Assembly (NCBI RefSeq): GCF_003051055.1
Contig: NZ_QAON01000020.1
Coordinates: forward strand, 1 to 46,882
Source of the DNA: Agitococcus lubricus
GTDB lineage: Bacteria; Pseudomonadota; Gammaproteobacteria; Pseudomonadales; Moraxellaceae
DNA: 46,882 nucleotides
Reading direction: 5' to 3'
A program made the position numbers and the translations under genes. Shown piece by piece: positions 12,863 to 22,257 of this stretch. A model generated the notes under the pieces. It made no database searches. It worked only from the letters and a program-made list of their open reading frames with translations, and was not told where the DNA came from. Position 1 is the stretch's first letter; each line of letters begins with the position of its first letter.

Positions 12863-12950
12863 GTAGCCTGTGTGGAGTGTAACGTAACACAGGATTACTC
12901 AATTTAACGCGTTGTTTTTCCTGTATTTCGCTACGCTGCATACAGGCTAC
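12863..12950. repeat. REPIN-like element, copy 1
   Basis: Two REP-like hairpin units in inverted orientation. The left unit is GTAGCCTGTGT...TAACACAGG; the right unit read backwards is GTAGCCTGTATG...AATACAGG, so the ends GTAGCC and GGCTAC are inverted. An element of the same plan is at 34112-34194. GTAGCC-type REPs are widespread in gammaproteobacteria and are mobilised by RAYT transposases; none is visible here. Confidence 0.7.
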
Positions 12951-12990
12951 AAATATTTAACGTAACTCTGAGGAATGGTATAAAAAAGCC

Positions 12991-14568
12991 ATGAAAACCA
13001 TTGTTTTTAGTTTTTTAGGTTCACAATTAGATGCAGCCAAAGGTCGTGGACGGTGGGAGAAATGGCGGCCAAATGTGGCCTTATGTCAACATGATGATTT
13101 TATTATTGATAAACTGGTTTTGTTTTATAACGAGCAATATCTCGATTTATTAAACGTGGTGATGGATGATATTGCCTTTATTTCGCCAGAAACCGTGGTT
13201 GAACCCTATTTAATGCCTTTGGAGAATCCTTGGGATTTTCAAGAGGTTTATGGCGCATTGTATGAGTATGCGCGTGCTTATCAATTTGATATTGATAAAC
13301 ATCAGTATTTGGTTCACATCACCACAGGCACACATGTCGCGCAAATTTGTTTGTTTTTGCTGACCGAAACGCGTTATTTCCCTGCCAAAATTTTGCAAAG
13401 CTCACCACCACGTAAACAACAAAATGGCGAAAGTGGTCGTTTAGATATTATTGATTTGGATTTGTCTCGCTACAACTTATTAGCTAGCCGTTTTGCCGAT
13501 GAACGTTTAGAAATCCAAAATCACTTAAAATCGGGTATTGCCACCAAAAATCCGACTTTTAATGTGATGATTGCCGAAATTGAGCAAGTGGCATTGCGTT
13601 CACGTAGTCCTGTGTTGTTGTTGGGGGCAACGGGGGTTGGTAAGTCATTTTTGGCACGGCGTGTCTATGAGTTAAAAAAGCAGCGTCATCAGTTGCGCGG
13701 TGAATTTGTTGAGGTCAATTGTGCGACTTTGCGCGGTGATAGTGCCATGTCTACCTTGTTTGGTCATGCTAAAGGAGCTTTTACAGGGGCGGTGAGTGCA
13801 AGGGCGGGTTTGTTGCGTAGTGCTGATGGTGGCTTGTTGTTTTTGGATGAAATTGGTGAATTGGGTGCAGACGAACAAGCGATGTTGTTAAAAGCCATTG
13901 AAGAAAAACGTTTTTATCCTGTTGGGGCAGATAAAGAAGTACAAAGTGATTTTCAATTAATTGCAGGTACGTGTCGAGATTTGGCGGAAGAAGTGCGTTT
14001 AGGCAATTTTAGAGAAGATTTGTATGCACGATTGAATATGTGGACGTTTCATTTGCCACCTTTAAGCGAGCGTCGTGAAGATATTGAGCCAAACATCGAG
14101 TTTGAATTAGCGCGTTTTGCCCGTGAACAAGGCCGAGAAGTGCGTTTTAACAAAGAAGCACGGCAAGATTATTTAGCTTATGCCTTACAGCCAAAAGCCT
14201 TGTGGTCGGGAAACTTTAGGGATTTATCGTCATCAGTGAGTCGGATGGCAACCTTAGCGAATGGTGGACGTGTCACTTGTGAGGATGTGAATAAAGAAAT
14301 TCAGCGTTTAGAAAAATTGTGGTCAAATCAACAACAAGAGGCATTTAGCTTATGTAAGCAATTTTTACCCAATACATGGCAAACATTTGATGATTTTGAT
14401 TTGTTTCAGTTGGAAGCGGTGTTAGCGGTTTGTCAGCAAGCAAACAGTTTATCAGAGGCAGGCCGACAGTTGTTTGCTCAATCACGGCAACAAAAGGCCA
14501 GCACTAATGATGCTGACCGTTTGAAAAAATATTTGGCAAAGTTTGATTTGCAGTGGGGTGATATTTAA
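12991..14568 (+). CDS. rtcR: sigma54-dependent activator RtcR
   Basis: Activates the RNA-repair operon together with sigma54 RNA polymerase. The protein is 525 residues. The N-terminal about 170 residues are the CARF-like sensor domain (HITTGTH at 109-115). The AAA+ domain has Walker A GATGVGKS (212-219), the sigma54-contacting loop GAFTGA (262-267), Walker B GLLFLDEIGE (281-290) and REDLYARLN (341-349). A short C-terminal helix-turn-helix-like region follows. It is divergent from rsr. The ATG at 12991 lacks a clear ribosome-binding site, suggesting low expression. The RtcR sensor is thought to respond to RNA fragments or RNA ends with cyclic phosphate; the ligand in this strain is unknown. 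It converges with the next gene with a 4-bp overlap. Confidence 0.95.
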   Translation: MKTIVFSFLGSQLDAAKGRGRWEKWRPNVALCQHDDFIIDKLVLFYNEQYLDLLNVVMDDIAFISPETVVEPYLMPLENPWDFQEVYGALYEYARAYQFDIDKHQYLVHITTGTHVAQICLFLLTETRYFPAKILQSSPPRKQQNGESGRLDIIDLDLSRYNLLASRFADERLEIQNHLKSGIATKNPTFNVMIAEIEQVALRSRSPVLLLGATGVGKSFLARRVYELKKQRHQLRGEFVEVNCATLRGDSAMSTLFGHAKGAFTGAVSARAGLLRSADGGLLFLDEIGELGADEQAMLLKAIEEKRFYPVGADKEVQSDFQLIAGTCRDLAEEVRLGNFREDLYARLNMWTFHLPPLSERREDIEPNIEFELARFAREQGREVRFNKEARQDYLAYALQPKALWSGNFRDLSSSVSRMATLANGGRVTCEDVNKEIQRLEKLWSNQQQEAFSLCKQFLPNTWQTFDDFDLFQLEAVLAVCQQANSLSEAGRQLFAQSRQQKASTNDADRLKKYLAKFDLQWGDI

Positions 14569-15440
14569 TTGATGGTTGATAGTTTAAGACGTTGGTGCCA
14601 TGTTTTTTCTAAGTCTTTAGTGTCATGATTAAAGGGATGAAAACTGGGTTTATAATAATCTATAAAGGCTTGAATCGTTTGCCAAGTGAGCAAGCCCCCT
14701 TTGCCAGTAAAGTCTTTAATAAACTTAGCGATGCCTTTGACTGATAAAGCCTTATCAGCTCTTAATAAACGCTGCATATTGTTAGCAATCAAAAAGGCGA
14801 GCGCACTGCCTGCCATTGTCATATAAAACACTCTGGACAAATAAGTGCCGTTACAAGCGACGTAGGCATCAAAAAATACCGCTTTATGTTCATTTTCTTC
14901 TACCGCATGCCATAACCATAATTCGCCAACCGCACCGTGTAAGCGATGATTCCAGTCATCACGGCGTAACAGTTCTGCGCCTAAGGTGGCGGTAATATGC
15001 TCAATCGCACAACCAATGGCCATAATATGCATTGGTGGCAAAAGTTTTTGCATCCATTGATATAACACCTTTACTTCTTTTTGCAGACTGTCGAGGTCAA
15101 TTTGTTGCGCTTCGGCATAACGATTAAATGCCATATGCTCTTTGGCATGCATTGCTTCTTGACCAATAAACGCACTGATTTCTGCTTGCAAAATAGGGTC
15201 GTTAATACTGCTTCTAATATTGCGTAACGCTTCAATCAGCATCAATTCACCTTGCGGAAAAATAGCTGACATCGCATTCATAAAATGCGTGTAATAAACA
15301 TTGCCATCAAACCAATAACGCTCTGAGTGCTGAAAATCAAAACTTAACCGTCTGACGGGAAAAGAGGCTTTTAAGCGATTTGTCATAGAAGAAAAACTCG
15401 ACACGGTTGCTTGTACTGGATTTAAGTTTGTGTTCATCAT
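14565..15440 (-). CDS. predicted metal-dependent hydrolase, PF10118 type
   Basis: A 291-residue all-helical protein that looks like the PF10118 family of predicted metal-dependent hydrolases, common in Acinetobacter and Pseudomonas. Likely metal-binding helices carry EAMHAKEH (about 113-120) and ExxxH-like EENEHKAV (about 186-193), plus an AIEHITA motif, a pattern reminiscent of diiron four-helix bundles. The activity is unknown. Start: ATG 15440 or 15437 after AAGG; the second has better spacing. A perfect inverted repeat lies 11 nt upstream of the start, and a TetR-family gene is divergent, so repression by that protein is likely. Confidence 0.7.
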   Translation of the reverse strand: MMNTNLNPVQATVSSFSSMTNRLKASFPVRRLSFDFQHSERYWFDGNVYYTHFMNAMSAIFPQGELMLIEALRNIRSSINDPILQAEISAFIGQEAMHAKEHMAFNRYAEAQQIDLDSLQKEVKVLYQWMQKLLPPMHIMAIGCAIEHITATLGAELLRRDDWNHRLHGAVGELWLWHAVEENEHKAVFFDAYVACNGTYLSRVFYMTMAGSALAFLIANNMQRLLRADKALSVKGIAKFIKDFTGKGGLLTWQTIQAFIDYYKPSFHPFNHDTKDLEKTWHQRLKLSTIN

Positions 15441-15450
15441 GCACCTTAAT

Positions 15451-15480
15451 CTACAAAAGAACTATATGGTTCTTTTGTAG
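15451..15480. promoter_or_regulatory. perfect 30-bp palindrome, probable TetR operator
   Basis: CTACAAAAGAAC and GTTCTTTTGTAG, 12-bp perfect arms around TATATG, in the intergenic region between the PF10118 gene (start 11 nt away) and the divergent TetR gene. Length, symmetry and place fit a TetR-family operator overlapping the hydrolase promoter or leader; an RNA hairpin role is possible. Confidence 0.6.
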
Positions 15481-15617
15481 ATGGATTTTGCCCATAAGTC
15501 AAGCCTAGGTATGGCGAGAGGATAAAAAATCTTCAAAAAGTCAACAGCCCCTAAACTTGTACTATCAACACGAGAGTGCTAATTTTGCGTTTTTCTAAAT
15601 GAGAAAGAAGAAAAACT

Positions 15618-16298
15618 GTGGAAAAATTATCTGGCATATATGATGCGCAAGCTGTGGGCTTACCTAGAGGACGCACCAGTAATTTATTAAGTTCAGAAGT
15701 GCGTGAACAGCAACGTAGACGCTTGGTCAAAGCAGCGATTCATGTGTTTGCTGAAAAAGGTTTTGTCGCAGCCACGATTGCCGATATTGTCAAAGGGGCG
15801 CGTGTCTCTAGACAGGTATTTTATGAGCTATTTGACAGTAAAGAGGATTGTTTTTTAGCGGCTGACCAATTGGGACGAAAAGCACTCATTGAGACGGTGT
15901 TGATAGATTTGCAAAAAACTCAATCTGCATTGGCAGATGATAGGTGGTTGAGGTCAGCAGTACGTGCCTATTTGCAACTGTGTACACAAGAGCCAGAGTT
16001 TGCCAAAGCATGGGCAATTGAGTTTCCTAATGCGGGTGCAAGATGTCTGATACAGCGTAACCTATTCTTTACTGAACTTGGTCAACGACTCAAAGTGATG
16101 CACAGTCGCATTAAAACCAGCCAACCAGAACAATGGCGTGATGTACCTGATTTATTTTATCAAGCGGCCATAGGTGGTGCTTACGAAATTGTCTTTCGTT
16201 GTATTTGTCAAAACAGATTTGAGCAGTTACTAGCCTTAGAAGATGTTTTAGTTGATTTTATTAACTGTGCGTTGGGTTATCGTCAGCCTATCGCCTAA
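15618..16298 (+). CDS. TetR/AcrR family transcriptional regulator
   Basis: A 226-residue protein. The N-terminal TetR DNA-binding domain spans about residues 28-80, with the helix-turn-helix TIADIVKGARVSRQVFYELF followed by SKEDCFLAA; the rest is the variable ligand-binding domain. GTG 15618 is the start, preceded by AGAAAGAAGA. It is divergent from the PF10118 hydrolase with the perfect palindrome between them, so it probably represses that gene and perhaps itself. The ligand is unknown; regulators of this size class often respond to lipids or hydrophobic compounds. Confidence 0.85.
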   Translation: MEKLSGIYDAQAVGLPRGRTSNLLSSEVREQQRRRLVKAAIHVFAEKGFVAATIADIVKGARVSRQVFYELFDSKEDCFLAADQLGRKALIETVLIDLQKTQSALADDRWLRSAVRAYLQLCTQEPEFAKAWAIEFPNAGARCLIQRNLFFTELGQRLKVMHSRIKTSQPEQWRDVPDLFYQAAIGGAYEIVFRCICQNRFEQLLALEDVLVDFINCALGYRQPIA

Positions 16299-16311
16299 GC
16301 AGGTAATAGCC

Positions 16312-16345
16312 AACAACAAATCAGAGTTATATCTGATTTGTTGTT
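16312..16345. terminator. bidirectional hairpin between tetR and ychF
   Basis: Perfect 14-bp arms AACAACAAATCAGA and TCTGATTTGTTGTT around GTTATA, lying between two convergent genes. No strong T-run on either side, so efficiency is uncertain. Confidence 0.5.
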
Positions 16346-16364
16346 ATGCGCAACAGCAAAAAAT

Positions 16365-17456
16365 TTAGACATTAAATCTAAAATGAACCACGTCGCCGTC
16401 TTTCATAATATAGGTTTTACCTTCTAGACGCCATTTGCCTGCGTCTTTTGCGCCTTGTTCACCTTTGTATTGAATATAATCATCATAGGCAATGACTTCG
16501 GCGCGAATAAAGCCTTTCTCAAAATCGGTATGGATTTTACCTGCGCCTTGAGGGGCAGTTGCGCCTACAGGAATCGTCCATGCACGCACTTCTTTAACGC
16601 CCGCCGTAAAGTAAGTGTGTAAGCCCAACAGGCCATAACCCGCACGAATCACGCGGTTCAAACCCGGTTCATCCATGCCGACGGCTTCTAAAAATTCGGC
16701 TTTTTCGTCTTCTTCAAGTTCCGCAATTTCGGCTTCTAATTTATTGCAAATCGGCACAACAATGGCATTTTCACTGGCCGCTAATTGGCGTACCGCATCG
16801 AGATGAGGGTTGTTCTCAAAACCATCTTCATTAACGTTGGCAATATACATGGTGGGTTTTAGGGTAAGTAAACCATAGACTTTTAAGGCTTTTAAGTCAT
16901 CGTCGCTCAAGTCGGCGGCACGTGCAGGACGACCGTCATTGAGCAAAGGTAATACTTTTTCTAAGCTATTTTTGAGGATAATCGCTTCTTTATCACCGCC
17001 TTTAGCACTTTTGCTCACGCGCAATAAGGCACGCTCTACGGTGTCTAAATCCGATAAGGCTAATTCGGTATTGATGGTGGCGATATCATCTAAGGGGTCA
17101 ATACGGCCAGCCACGTGAATGACGTTTTCATCTTCAAAACATCGTACCACATGGGCAATGGCATCGGTTTCACGGATATTGGCTAAGAATTGATTCCCTA
17201 AACCTTCACCTTTAGAAGCCCCAGCCACTAAGCCCGCAATATCGACAAACTCCATAGTCGTCGGAATAATACGCTCAGGTTTGACAATCGTGGCCAACGC
17301 ATCCAAACGTGGGTCGGGCATAGGCACAATCCCTGTATTGGGTTCGATGGTACAAAAAGGAAAGTTTTCGGCAGCAATTCCCGCTTTAGTCAAGGCATTA
17401 AATAAGGTAGATTTACCCACATTTGGCAAACCTACGATGCCACAGTTAAACCCCAT
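16365..17456 (-). CDS. ychF: ribosome-associated ATPase YchF/Obg-like
   Basis: OLA1/YchF-type P-loop protein of 363 residues, the family size. It has the G1 motif GLPNVGKST (9-17), the DIAGLV G3 motif (about 70) and NVNE in place of NKxD at G4, the change that gives YchF its ATP preference. The C-terminal TGS domain ends ...[11 protein letters not shown]. It binds ribosomes and acts in translation and oxidative stress. GAGGAG is 7 nt from ATG 17456. ychF and pth are classical neighbours; here a GST gene on the other strand separates them. Confidence 0.97.
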   Translation of the reverse strand: MGFNCGIVGLPNVGKSTLFNALTKAGIAAENFPFCTIEPNTGIVPMPDPRLDALATIVKPERIIPTTMEFVDIAGLVAGASKGEGLGNQFLANIRETDAIAHVVRCFEDENVIHVAGRIDPLDDIATINTELALSDLDTVERALLRVSKSAKGGDKEAIILKNSLEKVLPLLNDGRPARAADLSDDDLKALKVYGLLTLKPTMYIANVNEDGFENNPHLDAVRQLAASENAIVVPICNKLEAEIAELEEDEKAEFLEAVGMDEPGLNRVIRAGYGLLGLHTYFTAGVKEVRAWTIPVGATAPQGAGKIHTDFEKGFIRAEVIAYDDYIQYKGEQGAKDAGKWRLEGKTYIMKDGDVVHFRFNV

Positions 17457-17530
17457 GAAGGACTCCTCGTGTTAATTTCACAATGGCGCGCATGGTACAC
17501 CAAAACCCCTTTTTTTGCTGAGGTATCTGC

Positions 17531-18289
17531 ATGAATCGCACGCTCTATCAGTTTCCCTTATCGCATTATTGTGAAAAAGCACGTTGGTTATTAGATTTTA
17601 AGGATTTAGACTATAAAGTAACGAATCTTTTTCCGGGTGCACACCGTGTCTTAACTGTTTGGAAAGCCAATAGCACCACCGTTCCCACACTCAACGATGG
17701 TCAGGAGTGGATTGGTGACTCTACAGAGATGGCCTTTTATTTGGATGCAAAATATGTATTGCGGCCATTATTACCCTCAGACCCCGAGCAACGCCGACAA
17801 GCGATTATTTTAGAAGAAAAAGCCGATAAAGCAGGTATTCATGTGCGGCGGTGGGCATATAGTCAACTCTTGGCAACGCCACAAGTCACCGACTTATTGT
17901 TTGATGATTACCCGTTGATTAAACCTTTCAAAAAGCCCTTAGCGCCCTTTATTCGACGGGGGATTGCGCAAATGTACCAAGTGAATCCCGAAAAAGGCGC
18001 ACAGTCATTTGCCAAAATGATGATGATGGCAGAGGAATTTGAGACAGTATTATTAAAAAACGGTGGACGTTATTTGGTCGGTCATCATTTAGGCTTAGCG
18101 GATATTGCGGTTGCGTCTTTATATGCGCCACTCATGACGATACCCGAAACGCCGTGGGCGAGTTTGCACGCAAGTACGGAGGCTGTGCAACAATTACAAC
18201 ATGAGTTAAGTGCACGTCCATTGGGGCAATGGCTATTACGCCTATACCGTGAAGAACGCCATGCGCGGGGGAATTGGCGCGGGCAATAG
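17531..18289 (+). CDS. glutathione S-transferase family protein
   Basis: A 252-residue protein. The N-terminal thioredoxin-fold domain begins LYQFPLSHYCEKARWLLDFK, with Ser/Cys near the glutathione site; VPTLNDG and DSTEMAFYLD fit the glutathione-binding strand and helix. The C-terminal helical domain follows from about residue 85, with the conserved YLVGHHLGLADIAVASL. Substrate unknown. It is the only plus-strand gene between ychF and pth and appears monocistronic. Confidence 0.85.
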   Translation: MNRTLYQFPLSHYCEKARWLLDFKDLDYKVTNLFPGAHRVLTVWKANSTTVPTLNDGQEWIGDSTEMAFYLDAKYVLRPLLPSDPEQRRQAIILEEKADKAGIHVRRWAYSQLLATPQVTDLLFDDYPLIKPFKKPLAPFIRRGIAQMYQVNPEKGAQSFAKMMMMAEEFETVLLKNGGRYLVGHHLGLADIAVASLYAPLMTIPETPWASLHASTEAVQQLQHELSARPLGQWLLRLYREERHARGNWRGQ

Positions 18290-18346
18290 CGTGAGGGACT
18301 CTAACAAACGAACTTCTGCATCATAGACTGGCATGTAAAAGGTCGA

Positions 18347-18931
18347 TTAGGCTTTAAAACCATTTAACTGATTCATAGCTTTGTTTAGATTGCCGTTAAT
18401 CATTAAATCGCTGACTTTCACGGCAGCTAAAATAGCCGATTCTATTTTTTCTTGTTCGGCAGTAGGCGCTTTGCCTAATACATAATTAGACACCAGTTTT
18501 GCATCACCAGGATGTGCAATGCCAATGCGTAAACGGTGAAAGTTATTTTGATTGCCTAAGCAACTGATAATATCGCGTAGACCATTGTGCCCACCATGAC
18601 CACCGCCCGTTTTGAGCCGAATACTGCCCACAGGTAAATCCAGTTCATCGTGAGCAACGAGCATATCGCTTGGCGGAATTTTGAAAAAATTGGCTAAGGC
18701 AGAAACCGCTTGGCCAGAACGATTCATAAACGTGGTGGGGATGAGGAGACGAACTTCTTGTCCATTGATTTGACCTCGACCGACTAAGCCAAAATACTTA
18801 CTGTCAGAGGTCATGCGGATATTGAATTGGTCAGCTAAAGCCGCCACATACCAAACACCCGCATTATGACGGGTTTGCGCATAGTCTAGTCCTGGATTTC
18901 CCAAGCCAACAATTAATTGCAAACCCGCCAT
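18347..18931 (-). CDS. pth: peptidyl-tRNA hydrolase
   Basis: Releases tRNA from dropped-off peptidyl-tRNA. The protein is 194 residues, the family size. The catalytic histidine is His22 in [15 protein letters not shown] precedes it, and HDELDLPVG and [11 protein letters not shown] carry the other conserved residues. It lies 13 bp after rplY on the same strand, the usual gammaproteobacterial arrangement, so it is probably co-transcribed with rplY. Confidence 0.97.
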   Translation of the reverse strand: MAGLQLIVGLGNPGLDYAQTRHNAGVWYVAALADQFNIRMTSDSKYFGLVGRGQINGQEVRLLIPTTFMNRSGQAVSALANFFKIPPSDMLVAHDELDLPVGSIRLKTGGGHGGHNGLRDIISCLGNQNNFHRLRIGIAHPGDAKLVSNYVLGKAPTAEQEKIESAILAAVKVSDLMINGNLNKAMNQLNGFKA

Positions 18932-18944
18932 CGCTTAATTCACC

Positions 18945-19523
18945 TTAGGCTTTGTGAACGTTAGCAATAGGTTGGTCATAGTCATGACCTTGAGCTAATA
19001 ACGGAATCTCTACGCCTGCTGGTAAAGCGATATCAGATAAGTGTAAGGTTGTACCAATATGTACCGCAGCAAAGTCTACCGTTAAGAACTCTGGTAAGTC
19101 TTTTGGCAAACAGGCGATTTCAACGTCGTTAGCAATAATAGAAATTGCACCACCTTCGGCTTTTACACCCACACAAGACTCTTGGTTGATGTAGTGTAAA
19201 GGCACTTTCATGGTAATTTTGTGTGCAGCATCAATACGTAAGAAGTCAGCATGCATAGGAATGTTTTTAGCAGGATGACGTTGTAAGGCTTTGATAACCG
19301 CTTGTTGTTCTTGACCATCAATAGTTAAGGTCAAAATATGAGAGTAAAACGCTTCGTTTTCTAAGGCTTTAACCAATTCTTTGAATGGAATTGCGATAGA
19401 TTGCGGGGCTTGACCTGCACCGTAAATTACAGCAGGTACTTGTTGCGCGTGGCGAAGGCGGCGGCTCGCACCTTTCCCTTCGTCTTTACGGCTAACAGCC
19501 GTTAAATTGAAGTTTGCGGACAT
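18945..19523 (-). CDS. rplY: ribosomal protein L25, long (CTC) form
   Basis: 5S-rRNA-binding 50S protein of 192 residues: the L25 domain (about 1-95, starting MSANFNLTAVSRKDEGKGASRRLR) plus a C-terminal TL5/CTC beta domain. ATG 19523 is chosen because GGAGAC stands upstream and homologs start with this sequence; the frame is open 19 codons further through a leader hairpin. It is followed by pth and preceded by prs. Two inverted repeats occupy the 131-bp leader between prs and rplY, allowing separate control of L25 expression. Confidence 0.95.
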   Translation of the reverse strand: MSANFNLTAVSRKDEGKGASRRLRHAQQVPAVIYGAGQAPQSIAIPFKELVKALENEAFYSHILTLTIDGQEQQAVIKALQRHPAKNIPMHADFLRIDAAHKITMKVPLHYINQESCVGVKAEGGAISIIANDVEIACLPKDLPEFLTVDFAAVHIGTTLHLSDIALPAGVEIPLLAQGHDYDQPIANVHKA

Positions 19524-19570
19524 GATAGTCTCCAAAAATTCAGTAGCTTGCGACCAGATACTGAGGGTTA

Positions 19571-19601
19571 AGCTCACCATCTATAAAGGGTATGGTGAGC
19601 T
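19571..19601 (-). promoter_or_regulatory. leader hairpin of rplY
   Basis: AGCTCACCAT and ATGGTGAGCT, perfect 10-bp arms with an 11-nt loop, 48 nt before the rplY start. A regulatory leader structure is possible; no known ribosomal-protein leader motif is recognised. Confidence 0.4.
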
Positions 19602-19613
19602 GTTAAAAACTAA

Positions 19614-19633
19614 GGCACTGTAAAAACAGTGCC
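19614..19633 (-). terminator. hairpin after prs, probable terminator or attenuator
   Basis: GGCACTGT-TTTT-ACAGTGCC on the minus strand, followed by TTAGTTTTT. It sits 21 nt after the prs stop codon. Confidence 0.6.
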
Positions 19634-19654
19634 CTAGCAAAATACATCTTTGTG

Positions 19655-20605
19655 TTAGAACAAATCAAACATGGCGCTGATGGATTCTTCGTTGTTAATA
19701 CGACGAACTGTCTCAGCCAACATGGGCGATAGCGATAATTGACGAATACGACCTGTGGCAACGGCTTCCGCAGATAAAGGAATCGTATCGGTCACGACCA
19801 ATTCGTCCATGTCTGAATTTAAGATATTCGTGATGGCTGCACCTGATAATACAGGGTGAGTACAATATGCCACGACACGACGCGCACCGTGCTCTTTGAG
19901 TGCGGCTGCGGCTTTACATAGTGTGCCTGCGGTATCGACCATATCATCAACAATCACGCAGTCACGGCCAGCAACGTCACCAATAATGTGCATGACTTGT
20001 GATTCGTTAGCACGGGCACGACGTTTGTCAATGATGGCTAAATCGACTTCACCTAATTGTTTGGCAACAGCACGCGCACGTACCACACCCCCCACGTCGG
20101 GCGAGACAATCATCAAATTATCAAAGGCACGTTTTTGTAAATCCGTTAATAAGACGGGCGAACCGTAAATATTATCAACAGGGATATCAAAAAAGCCTTG
20201 AATTTGGTCAGCATGTAAGTCGACTGTCAATACACGGTCGATACCGACGGAGGTAATCATATCGGCAACTACTTTGGCGGTAATCGGCACACGGGCAGAG
20301 CGTGGACGACGATCTTGGCGAGCATAACCAAAGTAAGGAATAACGGCAGTGATACGGCCTGCACTGGCGCGACGTAACGCGTCTGCCATGACAATGAGTT
20401 CCATTAGGTTGTCATTGGTGGGTGCGCAGGTAGATTGAATAATAAAAACGTCTTTACCACGCACGTTTTCATTGATTTCAACAGAGATTTCACCGTCAGA
20501 GAAGCGTGTCACTTGCGCAGAGCCGAGCGGGACATGAAGGTGAGCAACGACTTTTTTTGCAAGCTGAGGATTGGCATTGCCAGTAAAGACGACCAGATTA
20601 GGCAT
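19655..20605 (-). CDS. prs: ribose-phosphate pyrophosphokinase
   Basis: Makes PRPP from ribose 5-phosphate and ATP for nucleotide, histidine and NAD synthesis. The protein is 316 residues, the class I size. It has the flexible-loop [27 protein letters not shown] and the PRPP-binding loop [12 protein letters not shown]. It lies downstream of tRNA-Gln and ispE on the same strand, as in Acinetobacter and Pseudomonas, so part of its messenger probably comes from tRNA processing. A hairpin follows the gene. Confidence 0.98.
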   Translation of the reverse strand: MPNLVVFTGNANPQLAKKVVAHLHVPLGSAQVTRFSDGEISVEINENVRGKDVFIIQSTCAPTNDNLMELIVMADALRRASAGRITAVIPYFGYARQDRRPRSARVPITAKVVADMITSVGIDRVLTVDLHADQIQGFFDIPVDNIYGSPVLLTDLQKRAFDNLMIVSPDVGGVVRARAVAKQLGEVDLAIIDKRRARANESQVMHIIGDVAGRDCVIVDDMVDTAGTLCKAAAALKEHGARRVVAYCTHPVLSGAAITNILNSDMDELVVTDTIPLSAEAVATGRIRQLSLSPMLAETVRRINNEESISAMFDLF

Positions 20606-20635
20606 TTTTCTTTACACTGCGAGCTAGAATAAGAA

Positions 20636-20710
20636 TGGCAGGGGCGGCTGGATTCGAACCAACGCATGGCGGGATCAAAACCCGCTGCCTTACCGCTTGG
20701 CGACGCCCCT
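20636..20710 (-). tRNA. tRNA-Gln (UUG)
   Basis: 75 nt with encoded CCA. Acceptor AGGGGCG/CGCCCCT, anticodon arm GCGGG-TTTTGAT-CCCGC, T arm around TTCGAAT, discriminator G. It is located between ispE and prs in the same direction, a conserved position. Confidence 0.96.
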
Positions 20711-20725
20711 ATAGCGTACAGCTTT

Positions 20726-21580
20726 TTAGCTGCTGTTTTTAGATATAAGCGCAAGTGCTTGGTGAGTAGGTGATATATTCTGACCTGTTGCAACAAACCC
20801 TGCAAAGGGACAAACATGTAACAATGTTTGTGCATGTTGTATTGAGTCACATGCTAGAAAGACACAAGAACCTGTTCCTGTTAACTTTCCATCACCGTAC
20901 TGCCTTAGCCAACACAAGGCATCATCTACGGCAGGATAAAGTGCTTTTACGACACTTTCGCAGTCATTTCGACCACCCTGCGCTTCGGAGGCCGCTAATT
21001 TAATCGGGACGGAGTCTCTTGTCAACGCTGGATGCGAAAAAATTTCACGAGTGCTTATTTTACAATCAGGTGTGATGACTAAATAAGCAGTTTCAGGCAG
21101 TTGCAGTGGGCTTAGCACCTCGCCAACACCTTCTGCCCATGCAGAAACGCCCTGAATAAAGATGGGTACGTCTGCGCCTAAGCGCAATCCCAACGCGGCT
21201 AATTCGGTCAAAGAGTATGTTAAGTCCCATAATACATTGAGTGCTAAGAGGGTAGTGGCGGCATTAGAAGAGCCTCCACCAATCCCTCCACCCATCGGTA
21301 AGATTTTATGTAGTTGGATGTCTACACCAAAACGGCAACCACTGTCTTGCTGTAACATCCGCGCCGCTTTGACAATAAGATTATCTTCATGGGGTACATC
21401 GGTTAAGTCTGGGCTTAAATGAATCTGACTATCATCGCGCCAACTAAAATCTAAGGTGTCGCCGTAATCTAAAAACTGAAAAATCGTTTGTAGATTGTGA
21501 TAGCCATCTTGACGGCGACCTGTAATGCGTAGCATCAGATTTAATTTGGCGGGTGAGGGTAAGCTAAACCGAGTTACCAT
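20726..21580 (-). CDS. ispE: 4-diphosphocytidyl-2-C-methyl-D-erythritol kinase
   Basis: GHMP kinase of the MEP isoprenoid pathway, 284 residues. It has SPAKLNLMLRITGRRQDGYH at the N-terminus, the ATP loop MGGGIGGGSSNAATT (96-110), and LGADVPIF with the catalytic aspartate (about 137). ATG 21580 is chosen because it fits homologs and overlaps the lolB stop by 7 nt; the frame is open seven more codons to an ATG at 21601. Translationally coupled to lolB upstream and followed by tRNA-Gln and prs. Confidence 0.95.
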   Translation of the reverse strand: MVTRFSLPSPAKLNLMLRITGRRQDGYHNLQTIFQFLDYGDTLDFSWRDDSQIHLSPDLTDVPHEDNLIVKAARMLQQDSGCRFGVDIQLHKILPMGGGIGGGSSNAATTLLALNVLWDLTYSLTELAALGLRLGADVPIFIQGVSAWAEGVGEVLSPLQLPETAYLVITPDCKISTREIFSHPALTRDSVPIKLAASEAQGGRNDCESVVKALYPAVDDALCWLRQYGDGKLTGTGSCVFLACDSIQHAQTLLHVCPFAGFVATGQNISPTHQALALISKNSS

Positions 21581-22254
21581 TTTTCGGCCTGTGGTTTCCA
21601 ATCACTGACTAAAACTGTCATGGTCAAATTAGGGCCTGTGATAATGATTTTTTGCGGTAAAAACGCATTGTTGACATAACGGTAGTTTTTGAAGTCTGCT
21701 TGCCATGCGCCTTCTTGGGAGCTTTGTAGCGTGCCATTTTCGGCATAAATATCTTCTGGATGCGCGGTTGCAGGTTTACCATTTAACCATTGACGCAAAT
21801 AAGACACGGGAGCTGTCCAGCCAAAGGCTTGTTCAAACAAGGCTTCGGGGGTGTCGGCTTCTAAATAACCCGTTTTTTCGCTGTCGATACTGATGTTATC
21901 GGTCGAGCCATTCAGTACGGTACGGCCTTGCCCCAAAGGGCCACTGAGGGTAATCCGATAGTCTGTCATCAGTTGTTGCCAAACAAAATAGGCACTACCG
22001 CCTTTTTTGCTACCATCGGCATCGGTCATTTTGACAGAAAATTTGCCCATCGCTGTCCATGCTTCGGTAGGTTGCGGCGCTGGAAATTGTGCGCTATCTA
22101 CGTCGTCTTTGATATCCATTTTAGCCAATGGAATGGCTTGTTGCTCGGTATAAGGCGTCGGTACTGGCACAGGTTTTTTAAGGCTGAGTACCGCAGATTG
22201 ACTCGCACAGCCACTTAACATCACTAAAGCTGCTGTCGTGTAAAAAATTCTCAC
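21574..22254 (-). CDS. lolB: outer-membrane lipoprotein receptor LolB
   Basis: Accepts lipoproteins from LolA and inserts them into the outer membrane. The protein is 226 residues. It has a signal peptide with lipobox LSGC (Cys16) and then the LolB beta-barrel region (AWTAMGKFSVK, GGSAYFVWQQ, ITLSGPLGQGRTVL). It lies 3 bp after the TPR-protein gene and overlaps ispE, so the three are probably one operon. The order lolB-ispE-tRNA-Gln-prs is typical of gammaproteobacteria. Confidence 0.93.
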   Translation of the reverse strand: MRIFYTTAALVMLSGCASQSAVLSLKKPVPVPTPYTEQQAIPLAKMDIKDDVDSAQFPAPQPTEAWTAMGKFSVKMTDADGSKKGGSAYFVWQQLMTDYRITLSGPLGQGRTVLNGSTDNISIDSEKTGYLEADTPEALFEQAFGWTAPVSYLRQWLNGKPATAHPEDIYAENGTLQSSQEGAWQADFKNYRYVNNAFLPQKIIITGPNLTMTVLVSDWKPQAEKW

Positions 22255-22257
22255 GCT

